In this document: piece after piece, positions 1-8,679 of the stretch
How positions within the stretch are numbered: the first letter of the stretch is position 1
Layout of the letters: every line of letters begins with the position of its first letter
Assembly: GCF_002335745.1 (NCBI RefSeq)
Contig: NZ_NIST01000001.1
Coordinates: 1,956,039 to 2,020,038 of the forward strand
Origin: Evansella halocellulosilytica
GTDB taxonomy: Bacteria > Bacillota > Bacilli > Bacillales > Salisediminibacteriaceae
Reading direction: 5' to 3'
DNA length: 64,000 bases
The notes under the pieces: model-generated
The model's database searches: none
Told to the model about the DNA's origin: nothing
The model's input: the letters and a program-made list of their open reading frames with translations, nothing else
Program-made: the position numbers and the translations under genes

Positions 1-1737
1 GACCCGAATTCGATTACTACCATTGCGAATTTTTCCGAAGAAGGAACTTACACGCTCTCACTCTCAGCTTTTGATGGTGAATATACGACGACTGCAGAAA
101 TTGAAGTAGAAGTCGAAATGACATTTGTCAATTTAGCGAGGAGCGCAACGCCATCAACGTCATTTGTCTCTTCATGGGAAGATATCAATGCGATAAACAA
201 CGGTATTGACCCTGAAAGCTCGACAGATAAAACGGGTGGTGCTTATGGAAATTGGAATCACCCTTCTGAAACTCAGTGGGTTCAATATACGTGGGAAGAT
301 GAGGTCGTCATCAACCAGTCAGATGTGTATTGGTGGACAGATGGTGGCGGTATTCAAATGCCTCAATCGTATGAACTTGAGTATCTTGATTCCGATGGGA
401 ATTGGCAGGACGTAGAAGTGATCTCAGGGTTAGAAGTAGAGCCAGACGAATATAACACAACGACATTTGAACCTGTAAAAACAACAGCGCTAAGAATGAC
501 GATCACAAGGGGCAATCAATGGACAGGCATATTAGAATGGAAAGTATTTGAGCCTCCGTATACGTTAGAGCCAGAAGACGTGAAAGTCCGTGTTATGACT
601 GGAGAGGAACCTGAACTACCAGAAACCGTGACGAAAGTATACAACCATATCGGGATTACCCACGAAGTTGGGGTTACGTGGGAATCTCTTAGTGAAGAAC
701 AACTAGAAGAAACTGATGTGAGCTACGACATCTCTGGAGCTTTAGACTCCTCACATGAAATGATTCAAGGAACAGTGTATATAAGAAGTGAACCTCGATC
801 CAGCATACAAATTAATACAGTAGAAGAAGAAAATCTAATTACGTTAGAAGGAAACGAGCCAAGATTACCGTCCTTCGTAGAAGTACTGTATAACGATGGA
901 TCTCGGGATAACTTATTTGCTGAAGTCACTTGGGATTCAATCGACCCATCCGAGTATTCTGAACCTGGTGAGTTTACAGTAGAAGGTACGGTTGAAGGCA
1001 CAAACCTACCTGCGGTTGCAAACATAACAGTGCTAGAGTTGTGGTCAGATGTTTCTAGGATTATCCCTAAACGAGTAACAACGAATGTCGGAGTAGAACC
1101 AGACCTTCCATCTACTGTATCGTTAGTACTTGAGGATGACAGTACGATCGCGAGGGAGGTCACTTGGGATTCGATTGACCCATCCGAATATGAAGAAGTC
1201 GGGGAATTTACGGTTAGTGGCTCCGTTTTTGGAACAGACATTGAGGCAGAAGCACATGTAACGGTAGCGTTGACAGTCGATTCGTTTAATCAGTTACTAG
1301 ATGAAGCAAAAGATTATTCAAATGAGTACTATATTTACACAGAAGACTCGTTTGGAGCATTGCAAGATGCAATCGAGACAGCAGAAAGTCTAGACTTAGA
1401 CGAGCTGTCAGAAGAAGAACTATACGATGCCTACACGATGTTACAATCGGCAATTGATAGTTTAGAAGAAATCGCTACAACGTTTGACAATCTAGCACAC
1501 TTAACAGAGACGTTCATAGTAGAAAATGATGCTCCAGGATCAGACGGGATTATTAACGCGTTAGTGAAAAAGCTAGAGAATGCTGAAAAGGCAAGTGATC
1601 AAGGAGATACTGAGGAAGCGAACGATTTATTACAATCGTATATCGACCAAGTAATCTCACAAACAGATCGCAGTATAACAGCTGAGCAAGCCGACGTATT
1701 CATTTGGTGGGCAGAACAATTAATGCTTGAAGAGTAA
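1..1737 (+). CDS. C-terminal part of a large secreted multi-domain cell-surface protein (5' end outside window)
   Basis: The frame is open from base 1, so the gene begins upstream; 578 residues are visible. In order they show the end of an Ig-like strand (1-40), a discoidin / F5-8C-like carbohydrate-binding domain (about 44-185, rich in Trp), three Ig-like Big_4 repeats (about 191-265, 267-346, 348-427, the last two with the hallmark WDSIDPSEY), a FIVAR-like helical domain (427-494) and a C-terminal FIMAH-like domain (495-578). These domains usually follow a glycoside hydrolase or lyase in exported Gram-positive enzymes. The catalytic part is not in the window. The convergent GH127 gene suggests arabinan or arabinoside degradation, which is inference. 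Strongly acidic composition fits an alkaliphile surface protein. Confidence 0.85.
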   Translation, partial: DPNSITTIANFSEEGTYTLSLSAFDGEYTTTAEIEVEVEMTFVNLARSATPSTSFVSSWEDINAINNGIDPESSTDKTGGAYGNWNHPSETQWVQYTWEDEVVINQSDVYWWTDGGGIQMPQSYELEYLDSDGNWQDVEVISGLEVEPDEYNTTTFEPVKTTALRMTITRGNQWTGILEWKVFEPPYTLEPEDVKVRVMTGEEPELPETVTKVYNHIGITHEVGVTWESLSEEQLEETDVSYDISGALDSSHEMIQGTVYIRSEPRSSIQINTVEEENLITLEGNEPRLPSFVEVLYNDGSRDNLFAEVTWDSIDPSEYSEPGEFTVEGTVEGTNLPAVANITVLELWSDVSRIIPKRVTTNVGVEPDLPSTVSLVLEDDSTIAREVTWDSIDPSEYEEVGEFTVSGSVFGTDIEAEAHVTVALTVDSFNQLLDEAKDYSNEYYIYTEDSFGALQDAIETAESLDLDELSEEELYDAYTMLQSAIDSLEEIATTFDNLAHLTETFIVENDAPGSDGIINALVKKLENAEKASDQGDTEEANDLLQSYIDQVISQTDRSITAEQADVFIWWAEQLMLEE

Positions 1738-1806
1738 TTTCCAAAAACTTTCTTGGTTCTTGTTATCACATGCTTATAATTAGACCCGCATTCCACGGAC
1801 GACTTT

Positions 1807-1841
1807 GAAAAGCCTCATTATAGTTGGGGCTTTTCTTTTTG
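1807..1841 (+). terminator. Rho-independent terminator of the surface-protein gene
   Basis: Stem AAAAGCC / GGCTTTT around an 11-13 nt loop, followed by a T-rich run (TTTTCTTTTT), about 70 bases after the stop codon. Confidence 0.75.
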
Positions 1842-1870
1842 GAAAAAATGTGTGTAACGCTCGTTTTTCA

Positions 1871-1930
1871 AATAAAAGAGGCTAAACTGGAAAAGACGAC
1901 TGTGCCAAAGTGTCTGATCGTTTAGCCTCA
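1871..1930 (-). terminator. Rho-independent terminator of the GH127 gene
   Basis: Ten-base inverted repeat GAGGCTAAAC / GTTTAGCCTC with a long loop. Read on the minus strand it is followed by TTTTATTTG. It sits directly after the stop codon of the GH127 gene. Confidence 0.75.
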
Positions 1931-1934
1931 TAAA

Positions 1935-3824
1935 CTATTTTTTTGGAATCCAAACTTTCATTGCTCCTGGATCACGATTATCCCAAGCGTAATAGGGGAC
2001 TGCAGTGAGTTCGACATCCTTTTCTTTTGGCAGATCTGGATTGTACAAGTTGTCATGATCTGCGGAACTTTCTAAAGCTTTAGCATTTCCGGTAATTTTC
2101 ACTATGCCGCCTAATAATTGCTCATCATATTCAGCTCTTAACTCCTCCTCAGTTGGCAGAATGATATTGTGGATATGATGTTGATTGTCGACACCTTCAA
2201 TGCAATAAACGAGAGGACCTCTTTGTATCGCGACATGATTGACATTTTGTCTCACTTGAGGATGCGAATACATTTTTTCAACAGCCATCGGCAGCACTAA
2301 CGTAACATTGTCTTCGCTGCTCCACGTTTTGTCGATCATCACATACCCTTTATGACTATTACTTTGAATATCAATCGTTTTGCCGTTAACAACTAGTTTT
2401 GCATCTCTACACCATTGCGGTATTCTAAGTTTCAGTTTGAATGCAGTAGGGTTTTGAACGTTTATTGAAAAATCAATTTGTCCTTCCCATGGATAATTGG
2501 ATGTTTGATGTAAAGTAACGTGTTCATTTTTTATATCGAAACGAGCAGTACTATCAATATAAAGGTGGACATTAATCGACTGGTTGTCATAAGAGTAAAT
2601 ATATTCTCCGAGTGAGGCGAGTAACCTTGAGATATTTGGCGGACAACAAGAAACTCCGAACCACTCTGCGCGATGAATATCACCTATACTAGCTAACGGG
2701 TTATTGTAAAAGTACTTTTTACCATCTAACGACACACCGCTCATCACTCCATTGTATAAAGCACGTTCCATTAAATCAGCATACTTTCGATTACAATCCA
2801 GCTGCAGCATTCGATGATTCCAAAATACTAACCCGATTGCTGCGCATGTTTCCGCGTACGATGTTTCATTTGGAAGGTCATAATCAAAAGTAAAGCCTTC
2901 ATGCTTCGCTTCAGACCCAATGCCCGCAGTAATGTACATATTTTTACTATGTAAGCTGTGCCATAATTTTTCACAAGCTATCTTTAACTCTTCATCACCT
3001 AATTCATGCGCTAAGTCAGCCATCGCACAATATAAATACATAGCTCTGACAGAATGACCTACAACTTTGTCTTGCTCCCGAACAGGTTTGTGTGATTGAT
3101 TATATTCCTTTAAATGATCAAATGTCTTGAAAACATCGTCAAAGTAACCTTTTATATGTTTTTGTTCTTCGTCAAAGTAGTGCGGTTCTTTTCCTCTCTC
3201 ATCAATAAAAAATTTAGATAGCTTTAAATATTTGTCATTATGAGTGACACGATAAAGTTTGACAAGCGCTAATTCAATTTCCTCATGACCAGGATACCCC
3301 TTTAGTTTTCCAGGCTCTGGGCCAAAAACAGTGTCAATATAATCTGCATATTTACTAACGATATGAAGCAGTGACTTCTTTTTTGTCGCCTTATAATGTG
3401 CAACACCAGCTTCAATTAAATGACCTGCACAATATAACTCATGGGAGTCACGTAAATCTTTCCAACGGTTTTCCGGACATACGAGCGTCACATACGAGTT
3501 CAAATATCCATCAGGCTGCTGCGCCTTTTCAAGTAAGTCAATGACCTGATCGATTAATTCATCAAGTTGTGGATCGTAGTACTTCGCAAGACTATAGCTG
3601 CCAGCTTCAATCCATTTCGCAATGTCAGAATCCCAAAATGGATGAGGCTCCGGCGAATCAGGATTTAACTTTAATGCATCAACTCGCCCAGTATCTACAC
3701 ACTGTTTATATTGAAAAGGAATTGTCTGTTCTCGATTTATGTCAATTCTAGGCTTCCAAAAGTTATCACTAATGTCCACCTTTGATAGAGCTAAAGGAAT
3801 ATACTTCTCTTTTTCTAATTTCAT
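1935..3824 (-). CDS. GH127 family beta-L-arabinofuranosidase, intracellular
   Basis: A 629-residue protein of the GH127 family (HypBA1 type), which removes beta-L-arabinofuranose from short arabino-oligosaccharides. The zinc/thiolate active site is visible: Glu325 and Cys327 (motif AETC), then Cys393-Cys394 in the CCPPN motif. Glu309 lies 16 residues before Glu325, the same distance as the acid/base Glu322 and Glu338 of HypBA1. No signal peptide, so it probably acts on imported sugars. The start chosen is the ATG at 3824, which has GGGAGTGG just upstream; an upstream in-frame ATG at 3866 lacks a ribosome site. Sugar transporter genes 7.7 kb away may supply substrate. Confidence 0.9.
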   Translation of the reverse strand: MKLEKEKYIPLALSKVDISDNFWKPRIDINREQTIPFQYKQCVDTGRVDALKLNPDSPEPHPFWDSDIAKWIEAGSYSLAKYYDPQLDELIDQVIDLLEKAQQPDGYLNSYVTLVCPENRWKDLRDSHELYCAGHLIEAGVAHYKATKKKSLLHIVSKYADYIDTVFGPEPGKLKGYPGHEEIELALVKLYRVTHNDKYLKLSKFFIDERGKEPHYFDEEQKHIKGYFDDVFKTFDHLKEYNQSHKPVREQDKVVGHSVRAMYLYCAMADLAHELGDEELKIACEKLWHSLHSKNMYITAGIGSEAKHEGFTFDYDLPNETSYAETCAAIGLVFWNHRMLQLDCNRKYADLMERALYNGVMSGVSLDGKKYFYNNPLASIGDIHRAEWFGVSCCPPNISRLLASLGEYIYSYDNQSINVHLYIDSTARFDIKNEHVTLHQTSNYPWEGQIDFSINVQNPTAFKLKLRIPQWCRDAKLVVNGKTIDIQSNSHKGYVMIDKTWSSEDNVTLVLPMAVEKMYSHPQVRQNVNHVAIQRGPLVYCIEGVDNQHHIHNIILPTEEELRAEYDEQLLGGIVKITGNAKALESSADHDNLYNPDLPKEKDVELTAVPYYAWDNRDPGAMKVWIPKK

Positions 3825-3887
3825 GCAACCACTCCCATTCAAAAATTGTAAGTCGGGTTTAAACATGATGCGTATTCATTTGATGAT

Positions 3888-3920
3888 GATAGATTAAAGA
3901 TAGATTAAAGATAGATTAAT
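3888..3920. repeat. Three 11-bp direct repeats in the GH127 leader
   Basis: Three head-to-tail copies of GATAGATTAAA (the last ends in T). The 11-bp period is close to one helical turn. They lie between the predicted promoter and the start codon of the GH127 gene, so binding of a regulator is plausible. Confidence 0.6.
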
Positions 3921-3936
3921 CGTTTAACCTATGTAC

Positions 3937-3966
3937 AGTATAATGGTTCATAGTCGCAAATGTCAA
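3937..3966 (-). promoter_or_regulatory. Sigma-A type promoter of the GH127 gene
   Basis: On the minus strand: -35 TTGACA (3966-3961), 18-bp spacer, -10 TATACT (3942-3937). It lies about 110 bases upstream of the chosen start codon. Confidence 0.65.
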
Positions 3967-4025
3967 ATAATTCTGTCATTTAGATTTTGTGGTGTATAAA
4001 ATTGGAGTTGCTGCGGTATAGAGCG

Positions 4026-4144
4026 GAGAAGTTGCGTGTAAGCAAGGAGAAGTTGCGTCAAAGCAAAGAGAAGTTGCGTCAAAGCATGGAGAAGTTGCGC
4101 CCAAGCAAAGAGAAGTTGCGCCCAAGCAAAGAGAAGTTGGACTT
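4026..4144 (+). repeat. 21-bp tandem repeat array, left part (cut by IS3 element)
   Basis: Five full 21-bp units starting at 4026, 4047, 4068, 4089 and 4110, plus a partial unit at 4131. Each has an invariant core GAGAAGTTGCG followed by a variable 10-bp part (consensus YCAAAGCAAA). The array stops where the IS3 element begins and resumes on its other side at 5528. The units have no stop codon in several frames, which gives spurious open frames on both strands. I do not call a gene here. Confidence 0.9.
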
Positions 4145-4216
4145 CTGTCAAGAAAGTGGACACCTGATAAACGGGATTTAAATCTTCTAAATCCTACCGC
4201 ACTGCGTTTGGTTAGA

Positions 4217-4262
4217 CTTTCTAAAGGAATCAGGTAAATTTCCTACCTGATCCTTTAGAAAG
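4217..4262 (-). terminator. Hairpin after the IS3 transposase gene
   Basis: Long near-perfect inverted repeat (CTTTCTAAAGGAATCAGGTA / TACCTGATCCTTTAGAAAG) inside the element, just past the stop of orfB. It may terminate transposase transcription or block read-through; there is only a weak T run. Confidence 0.5.
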
Positions 4263-4274
4263 CCTGCGAGATAT

Positions 4275-5123
4275 TTATGAAACATTTTGAGATCCAAATA
4301 AATAGTAATTGCTCTCAAATTGACTAGGCGAAAAATAACCTAATGTAGAGTGCTTTCTATTTGTGTTGTAACGACTACTAATATAATAATTAATTGATTT
4401 TATTGCTTCTTCTCTGGTTTTAAAGCGCCGTCTATAAATATGTTCTTTTTTAATAGTTGCGTGAAATGATTCTATACACGCATTGTCATAAGGGTCCCCT
4501 TTGCGGCTCATGCTTAGCTTACAATCTTTCGATTGTAATAAATCTACATAGTCTTTTGAACAGTATTGAGAACCTCTATCTGAGTGATGTATGAGATTTT
4601 CAGATGGATTTCTATTTATAAAGGCCATATTTAAAGCTTTAATAGTTAGATCCTTTTTCATATGTTTGTCCATACTCCAACCAACTATTTTTCGAGAGAA
4701 AAGATCCATAATACTTGCCAGATAGACCCAACCTTCAAGTGTACGAACGTAAGTGATATCAGAAACCCAAACTCGATCTGGTTCTTCTACTTTGAAATCA
4801 CGCTGTAATAAATCCGGGTACACTTTCAAATCATGATTTGAATCTGTTGTTGTCACAATATACTTTCCTTCTGGAGACGCTTTTAACCCGAGCTTTTTCA
4901 TGTATCGTCCAACAGTTTTTTTAGAAATAGTATACCCCCATTCGACTAAGTCTTTGTGTACTCTGGGGCTACCGTAAGTTCCTTCACTTTCATGAAATGA
5001 CTTACAGATTTTTTGTTTAATTTCTCTTTTTAATTTTTCCTTCTCAGACTCGAGCTGTTCTTGTAATTGACGCCACTTATAGTAACCGCTTTTTGAAACA
5101 CCAAGGACCTTGCACATCTTCAC
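4275..5123 (-). CDS. IS3-family transposase OrfB (DDE integrase domain)
   Basis: Integrase-type transposase of the IS3 family. The N-terminus carries an HTH_21-like segment ([10 protein letters not shown]), then the rve fold with DDE residues visible in [17 protein letters not shown] and the [10 protein letters not shown] region. The frame is open further upstream, to the end of orfA, so the working product is probably an OrfAB fusion made by -1 frameshifting at the A6G run (5204-5198 on the minus strand). After the shift the reading runs into this frame without a stop. No damage is visible, so the element could be active. Confidence 0.92.
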   Translation of the reverse strand: MKMCKVLGVSKSGYYKWRQLQEQLESEKEKLKREIKQKICKSFHESEGTYGSPRVHKDLVEWGYTISKKTVGRYMKKLGLKASPEGKYIVTTTDSNHDLKVYPDLLQRDFKVEEPDRVWVSDITYVRTLEGWVYLASIMDLFSRKIVGWSMDKHMKKDLTIKALNMAFINRNPSENLIHHSDRGSQYCSKDYVDLLQSKDCKLSMSRKGDPYDNACIESFHATIKKEHIYRRRFKTREEAIKSINYYISSRYNTNRKHSTLGYFSPSQFESNYYLFGSQNVS

Positions 5124-5164
5124 AATAGAGAATTCTTTTCGGTGTGTATGAATAAAAGAAAACT

Positions 5165-5458
5165 TTACTCCTGGCCTTTGGTGAAGATGTGCATTGCCTT
5201 TTTTAATATTTCATTTTCCTCTTCCATATCACGCAACTTTTTTTCATAGTCACGTTTCAACTTCTTAAATTCAGAAGGAGTAATATATTCTTTTTCTTGC
5301 TTGGGACCATACTTCTTTTCTCTATAATTGGATATCCAACGAGACATCGTTGATGAAGGGATCTCTAGCTCGTATGATACCTCACTCATTTTACGTCCTT
5401 CATCAACCACCATCTTCGCCACGTACTCTTTATATTCTAGTGAGTATTGTTTTGACAT
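5165..5458 (-). CDS. IS3-family transposase OrfA (helix-turn-helix)
   Basis: A 97-residue protein with a helix-turn-helix for binding the element's ends ([19 protein letters not shown]) and a C-terminal Lys/Glu-rich helix that probably forms a leucine-zipper-like dimer. It is the upstream half of the OrfA/OrfB pair. The slippery heptamer AAAAAAG lies 10 codons before its end (5204-5198), the normal position for programmed -1 frameshifting in IS3 elements. Confidence 0.9.
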   Translation of the reverse strand: MSKQYSLEYKEYVAKMVVDEGRKMSEVSYELEIPSSTMSRWISNYREKKYGPKQEKEYITPSEFKKLKRDYEKKLRDMEEENEILKKAMHIFTKGQE

Positions 5459-5527
5459 GTGGACACGTCCTTTTAAATGGATTGTTTTAACAGTATGCCC
5501 ATTTTTCCGTGTCCACTTTTTAGACTA

Positions 5528-5788
5528 ACTTTAAAGTTGCGTCAAACCGAGGAGAAGTTGCGCCTAACCGAGGAGAAGTTGCGTCCAAAAGCAGAGAAGT
5601 TGCGTGAAAGCATGGAGAAGTTGCGTCAAAGTGCGGAGAAGTTGCGCCAAAGCACGGAGAAGTTGCGTCAAAGCAAGGAGAAGTTGCGTCAAAGCAAGGA
5701 GAAGTTGCGTGAAAGCACGGAGAAGTTGCGTCAAAGCAAAGAGAAGTTGCGCCTAAACGTAGAGAAGTTGCGCCAAACCTGTAAGTAA
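5528..5788 (+). repeat. 21-bp tandem repeat array, right part
   Basis: About twelve further units of the same 21-bp repeat, in the same orientation as 4026-4144. The first unit is incomplete because the IS3 element was inserted there. The last units drift (CCTAAACGTA, then CCAAACCT) before the 3' tail. Core GAGAAGTTGCG is kept in nearly all units while the other ten bases vary. Confidence 0.9.
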
Positions 5789-5807
5789 CTACGACGAAAT
5801 GCCGAGC
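5783..5807 (+). repeat. Conserved 25-bp tail at the 3' end of the repeat array
   Basis: A 25-bp sequence starting AAGTAACTACGACG and ending ATGCCGAGC follows the last repeat unit. An identical copy follows the second array at 11097-11121. The shared tail suggests that the arrays are defined elements with a fixed 3' boundary. Confidence 0.85.
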
Positions 5808-5852
5808 AGCTTCGGTAGCAAATTTCTGGTAGCAATTTTTCCATATATACAA

Positions 5853-5887
5853 TATAATAATTAGTACATTACATCAGTAATGCACTA
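5853..5887 (+). promoter_or_regulatory. Promoter and inverted-repeat operator of the GntR-ABC operon
   Basis: TATAAT at 5853-5858 is a good -10 box (no clear -35). Just downstream is an almost perfect inverted repeat, TAGTACATTAC (5862-5872) and GTAATGCACTA (5877-5887) with a 4-bp centre. This is a likely site for the GntR protein encoded next, allowing autoregulation. Confidence 0.6.
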
Positions 5888-5915
5888 CCCTACATAAAGA
5901 GGAGGGGTGAGATGT

Positions 5916-6299
5916 TTGCTCCAGTCAAATGGCACAAAACCGATTTATATTCAAATTGCAGAGTGGCTTGAAACAGAAATATTAAATGGACAATTAACGA
6001 CTGACAGTAAAGTTTTTTCTCAGTATCAATTAGCAGAGATGTTTACGATTAATCCAGCTACAGCGGCAAAGGGGCTTAATGTTCTTGCTGATGACGGAAT
6101 TTTATATAAAAAGAGGGGGCTCGGTATGTTCGTTGCGGAGGGAGCACGAGAAAAGATATTAACGAAGCGGAAATCAAACACACTCGTTCAGATGATCGAT
6201 AACTTAGTGCAAGAAGCAGATTATCTCGGGGTCCCGCATGAAGAGCTAGTTCGGATGATGAAAGCAGCAGAAAAGCGAAGAAAGGAAGAGAAACAATGA
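5916..6299 (+). CDS. GntR-family transcriptional regulator, YtrA type
   Basis: About 127 residues: a winged helix (residues 10-75, KPIYIQIAEWLE then a recognition helix near TINPATAAKGLNVL) followed by a short C-terminal dimerisation tail, the layout of the YtrA subfamily that controls ABC-transporter operons. I chose TTG at 5916, eight bases after GGAGGGG; GTG at 5907 would overlap the ribosome site. The stop overlaps the ATG of the ATPase gene by 4 bases. Probably a ligand-relieved repressor of its own operon, acting at the inverted repeat 5862-5887. Confidence 0.85.
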   Translation: MLQSNGTKPIYIQIAEWLETEILNGQLTTDSKVFSQYQLAEMFTINPATAAKGLNVLADDGILYKKRGLGMFVAEGAREKILTKRKSNTLVQMIDNLVQEADYLGVPHEELVRMMKAAEKRRKEEKQ

Positions 6300-7198
6300 C
6301 AGTCATTGCATGTGAAAAAGTATCGAAAGCCTTTCACCGTCAGAAAGCATTGAACGACGTATCGTTTAAGATCCGAGAAAATACGATCACGGGTGTTATT
6401 GGAAGAAATGGTGCAGGGAAAACAACGCTGCTGGAGATGATTGCAGGGTTGAAGAAGCCAACATCAGGATCGATTGAAGTTTTAGGGCAAAATCCGTTTA
6501 ACAATTTATTCGTATCTGCAAATAGTATTTTCATAGATGATCTGATGGCTTTTCCAGATTCGATGAATGTAGATGAAATTTTGACAATGGCAGCGATGTT
6601 TTACCCGAATTGGGATGAGAAGATTGCAAGAGGTCTATTAAACTACTTTCAGATTAATGAAAAACAACGTCATAAACATTTATCCAAAGGAAAAACAAGT
6701 ACTTTCAATGCCATCATCGGTATTGCTTCAAGGTGTCCGGTTACGATTTTTGACGAACCGACAACGGGCATGGATGAATCGGTGCGACGTGATTTTTACA
6801 GAGCGCTCTTAAAAGATTACTTAGAAATGCCGCGAACCGTGCTGATCTCGAGTCACCATGTTAATGAAATAGAAGATTTACTCGAAAATTTGCTGCTCAT
6901 TCATAACGGCAAGGTCCATCTCCACGAATCGATGGATGAGATGAAGCAGTATGTAATAAAAGTCACTGGTCCGGTCGAAGCCGTCAGGGAAGTAACGAAA
7001 GGAAAGCTTGTGTTACATGAAGAAGGGCCGACACCTAACCACCAGACAGCAGTCATTCGCGTCGACGGCTCCAAAATCGATGAGAGAGATTGGCGCAACA
7101 AAGGCTTAAAAGTGACATATGCCACACCAGGAGAGGTGTGTGTTTATTTGACACAGCATCAGAGAGGAGGAATCGACGATGTCTACCGTCGCACCTAA
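6296..7198 (+). CDS. ABC transporter ATP-binding protein, YtrB/BcrA-like
   Basis: A 300-residue ATPase. Walker A GRNGAGKTT (36-44), a divergent signature LSKGK (129-133, not LSGGQ), Walker B with VTIFDEPTTGMD (149-160) and a switch histidine in SSHHVNEI are all present. The C-terminal 90 residues form an extra domain typical of YtrB/CcmA-like exporter ATPases. It overlaps the upstream regulator by 4 bases and the downstream membrane gene by 20. The substrate is unknown; related YtrA-controlled operons often respond to cell-wall-active compounds, which is only a guess here. Confidence 0.88.
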   Translation: MTVIACEKVSKAFHRQKALNDVSFKIRENTITGVIGRNGAGKTTLLEMIAGLKKPTSGSIEVLGQNPFNNLFVSANSIFIDDLMAFPDSMNVDEILTMAAMFYPNWDEKIARGLLNYFQINEKQRHKHLSKGKTSTFNAIIGIASRCPVTIFDEPTTGMDESVRRDFYRALLKDYLEMPRTVLISSHHVNEIEDLLENLLLIHNGKVHLHESMDEMKQYVIKVTGPVEAVREVTKGKLVLHEEGPTPNHQTAVIRVDGSKIDERDWRNKGLKVTYATPGEVCVYLTQHQRGGIDDVYRRT

Positions 7199-7916
7199 AA
7201 CCTCAGATATTGTAAAAAAGTTATTGCTGTATAAATTCCAGTCCTATGTAGGTGTTATATGGACATTAATGACGTTACAGGGCATTGGAATTTTGTTTTC
7301 AATGAACGGAGTAGGTCAAGCTGGATTTAGTATGTCCGGCATGCGAATAGATTCTATTCTATACAACGCGAATATGGTTTTTACCTTTACAATGCTTTGG
7401 ATATTCATATCAGCGATTATCATCACAACGAAGGCGAACCAGCTCGATGATTACACCTTTATAACAACTCGTAAAACGAGTAACATAGCGAACGGGTTAT
7501 TTTTAATTGTTGCTGCCTTATTCGGTGCGTTGACGTCGATGTTATCAAGTGCACTCATTCGTGTAATATATTCCATTTTTGGTGGAGAAGGAATAACACT
7601 GGCTGTCACATACAGTGTCAGTGACTGGTTATTAGGTTTTTGGACTGCATTCTTTTATCTCGTTTTCCTAGCTGCAGCAGGGTATTTTATCGGGATGATT
7701 TTTCAATTGCATGTTTTTATCCGTACGGTCGTCGTCATTTTGATAATCAGCGCATTTTTCGGTGCGAGCATAAGCGGTAATGTCGTCGAAGCCATTTTTG
7801 TTTTTATATTCCAAGAGTCAAATTTTATTCTTTTTGCCCTGAAAACGACGGTTAGCGCAGGGATCCTCTTTGTGGCTACACTTTTGTTTACTGAAAAAAT
7901 GGAGGTGAGATCATGA
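7179..7916 (+). CDS. ABC transporter membrane subunit (six predicted helices)
   Basis: A 245-residue integral membrane protein with about six hydrophobic segments and no recognisable enzyme motif. Its position behind the ATPase, with a good ribosome site GAGGAGG at 7164-7170, makes it the likely permease partner. Its stop overlaps the next start by 4 bases. I recognise the general type (YtrC / ABC-2-like permease) but no specific family. Confidence 0.75.
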   Translation: MSTVAPKTSDIVKKLLLYKFQSYVGVIWTLMTLQGIGILFSMNGVGQAGFSMSGMRIDSILYNANMVFTFTMLWIFISAIIITTKANQLDDYTFITTRKTSNIANGLFLIVAALFGALTSMLSSALIRVIYSIFGGEGITLAVTYSVSDWLLGFWTAFFYLVFLAAAGYFIGMIFQLHVFIRTVVVILIISAFFGASISGNVVEAIFVFIFQESNFILFALKTTVSAGILFVATLLFTEKMEVRS

Positions 7917-8626
7917 TCCAAATTATTATTATAAATGTCCTGATCTTAGTTGCCATATTATTCGTTGTAAGAAAGGTCGCAATGATTCCTAGCAAAAAAA
8001 TAGGTGTTAAGACAATCTACAAAGTTTTCGCCGCTTATATCGGCCTCCTCCTATTAGCAGTTCCTATTTCATACGTGTTGAGTGCGAACGAAGAAATGCC
8101 TGAGATTGTCTCAATGGAAGATAAAGTCCTTGAAGAAGATGAGGCAGAAAAAGGAGCACTCATTCAAGCTGGAGAAGTAGAGACAATTTTATCTGACTAT
8201 CGAGCTCAACGAGAAGTATTTCAGCTTAACGGTGATACACTGACATGGACATCGGCACTTTCAGAATACACTACATTTGATCTATATGTGGAAGAAACTT
8301 CAGAACTCACTTCAGAGTTTGAGGTGGTGCACATATACCCAAAGCTAATTATTACGAACATGGATCTAACGCAATATTATCCAAATGTCGACTTAATAAT
8401 GGATGACGATCTGTTAACGATTCGTACAGAAAATGATATTGAGGTTCATATGAAAATGTTTGACTACGAATTTATCATCAACCAATTCCGAGACAGTGAA
8501 ATCTATAGTTGGGGTTTATCAGGTGGTAGCTCTGAAGGACCGCACACCCTTTGGATCCGAGTTCCAGAAGGTACTGTACTGAATAGTGTCGAAACCGAAA
8601 CCCCATTTCATTTCCAGTACAAATAA
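7913..8626 (+). CDS. Membrane-anchored protein of the GntR-ABC operon, unknown function
   Basis: 237 residues: two N-terminal transmembrane segments (about 3-20 and 38-58) followed by an acidic domain of about 175 residues rich in beta-strand patterns (for example FEVVHIYPKLIITNMDLTQYYPNVDL). No known family recognised. Translational overlap with the permease gene and the terminator after it make it the last gene of a four-gene operon. It may be an extracytoplasmic accessory or sensing subunit. Confidence 0.75.
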   Translation: MIQIIIINVLILVAILFVVRKVAMIPSKKIGVKTIYKVFAAYIGLLLLAVPISYVLSANEEMPEIVSMEDKVLEEDEAEKGALIQAGEVETILSDYRAQREVFQLNGDTLTWTSALSEYTTFDLYVEETSELTSEFEVVHIYPKLIITNMDLTQYYPNVDLIMDDDLLTIRTENDIEVHMKMFDYEFIINQFRDSEIYSWGLSGGSSEGPHTLWIRVPEGTVLNSVETETPFHFQYK

Positions 8627-8644
8627 TATAGCGTAGCTGCCAGA

Positions 8645-8678
8645 GGAAACCTTGCTTATCGCAAGGTTTCCTTTCGTT
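8645..8678 (+). terminator. Terminator of the GntR-ABC operon, used as intron target
   Basis: Perfect 11-bp stem GGAAACCTTGC / GCAAGGTTTCC with a 5-nt loop, then TTTCGTTA. The group II intron begins at the next base, as expected of group IIC introns, which insert just after terminator stems. Confidence 0.85.
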
Positions 8679-8679
8679 A

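Larger units (their letters stand above)
4145..5527 (-). mobile_element. IS3-family insertion sequence (about 1.38 kb), apparently complete
   Basis: Terminal inverted repeats share AAAGTGGACAC plus most of the outer bases (left end CTGTCAAG..., right end reverse complement TAGTCTAA...). ACTT lies just outside both ends (4141-4144 and 5528-5531), consistent with a 4-bp target duplication. Inside are orfA and orfB in the usual IS3 arrangement with a slippery run. The target was the 21-bp repeat array, which continues on both sides. The exact outer bases are uncertain by one or two. Confidence 0.85.

Noticed and set aside
765-1241. 158-codon minus-strand frame inside the surface-protein gene
   Set aside because: Antisense shadow of the Ig-like repeats; Ser/Thr-rich reading is what the reverse of acidic codons gives.
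4026-5788. CRISPR array
   Set aside because: Units are only 21 bp, directly abutting, with no unique spacers of constant length and no cas genes.
5520-5852. Minus-strand open frame with GATS-type repeats
   Set aside because: Shadow of the 21-bp repeat array; no start signal and crosses the IS3 boundary.
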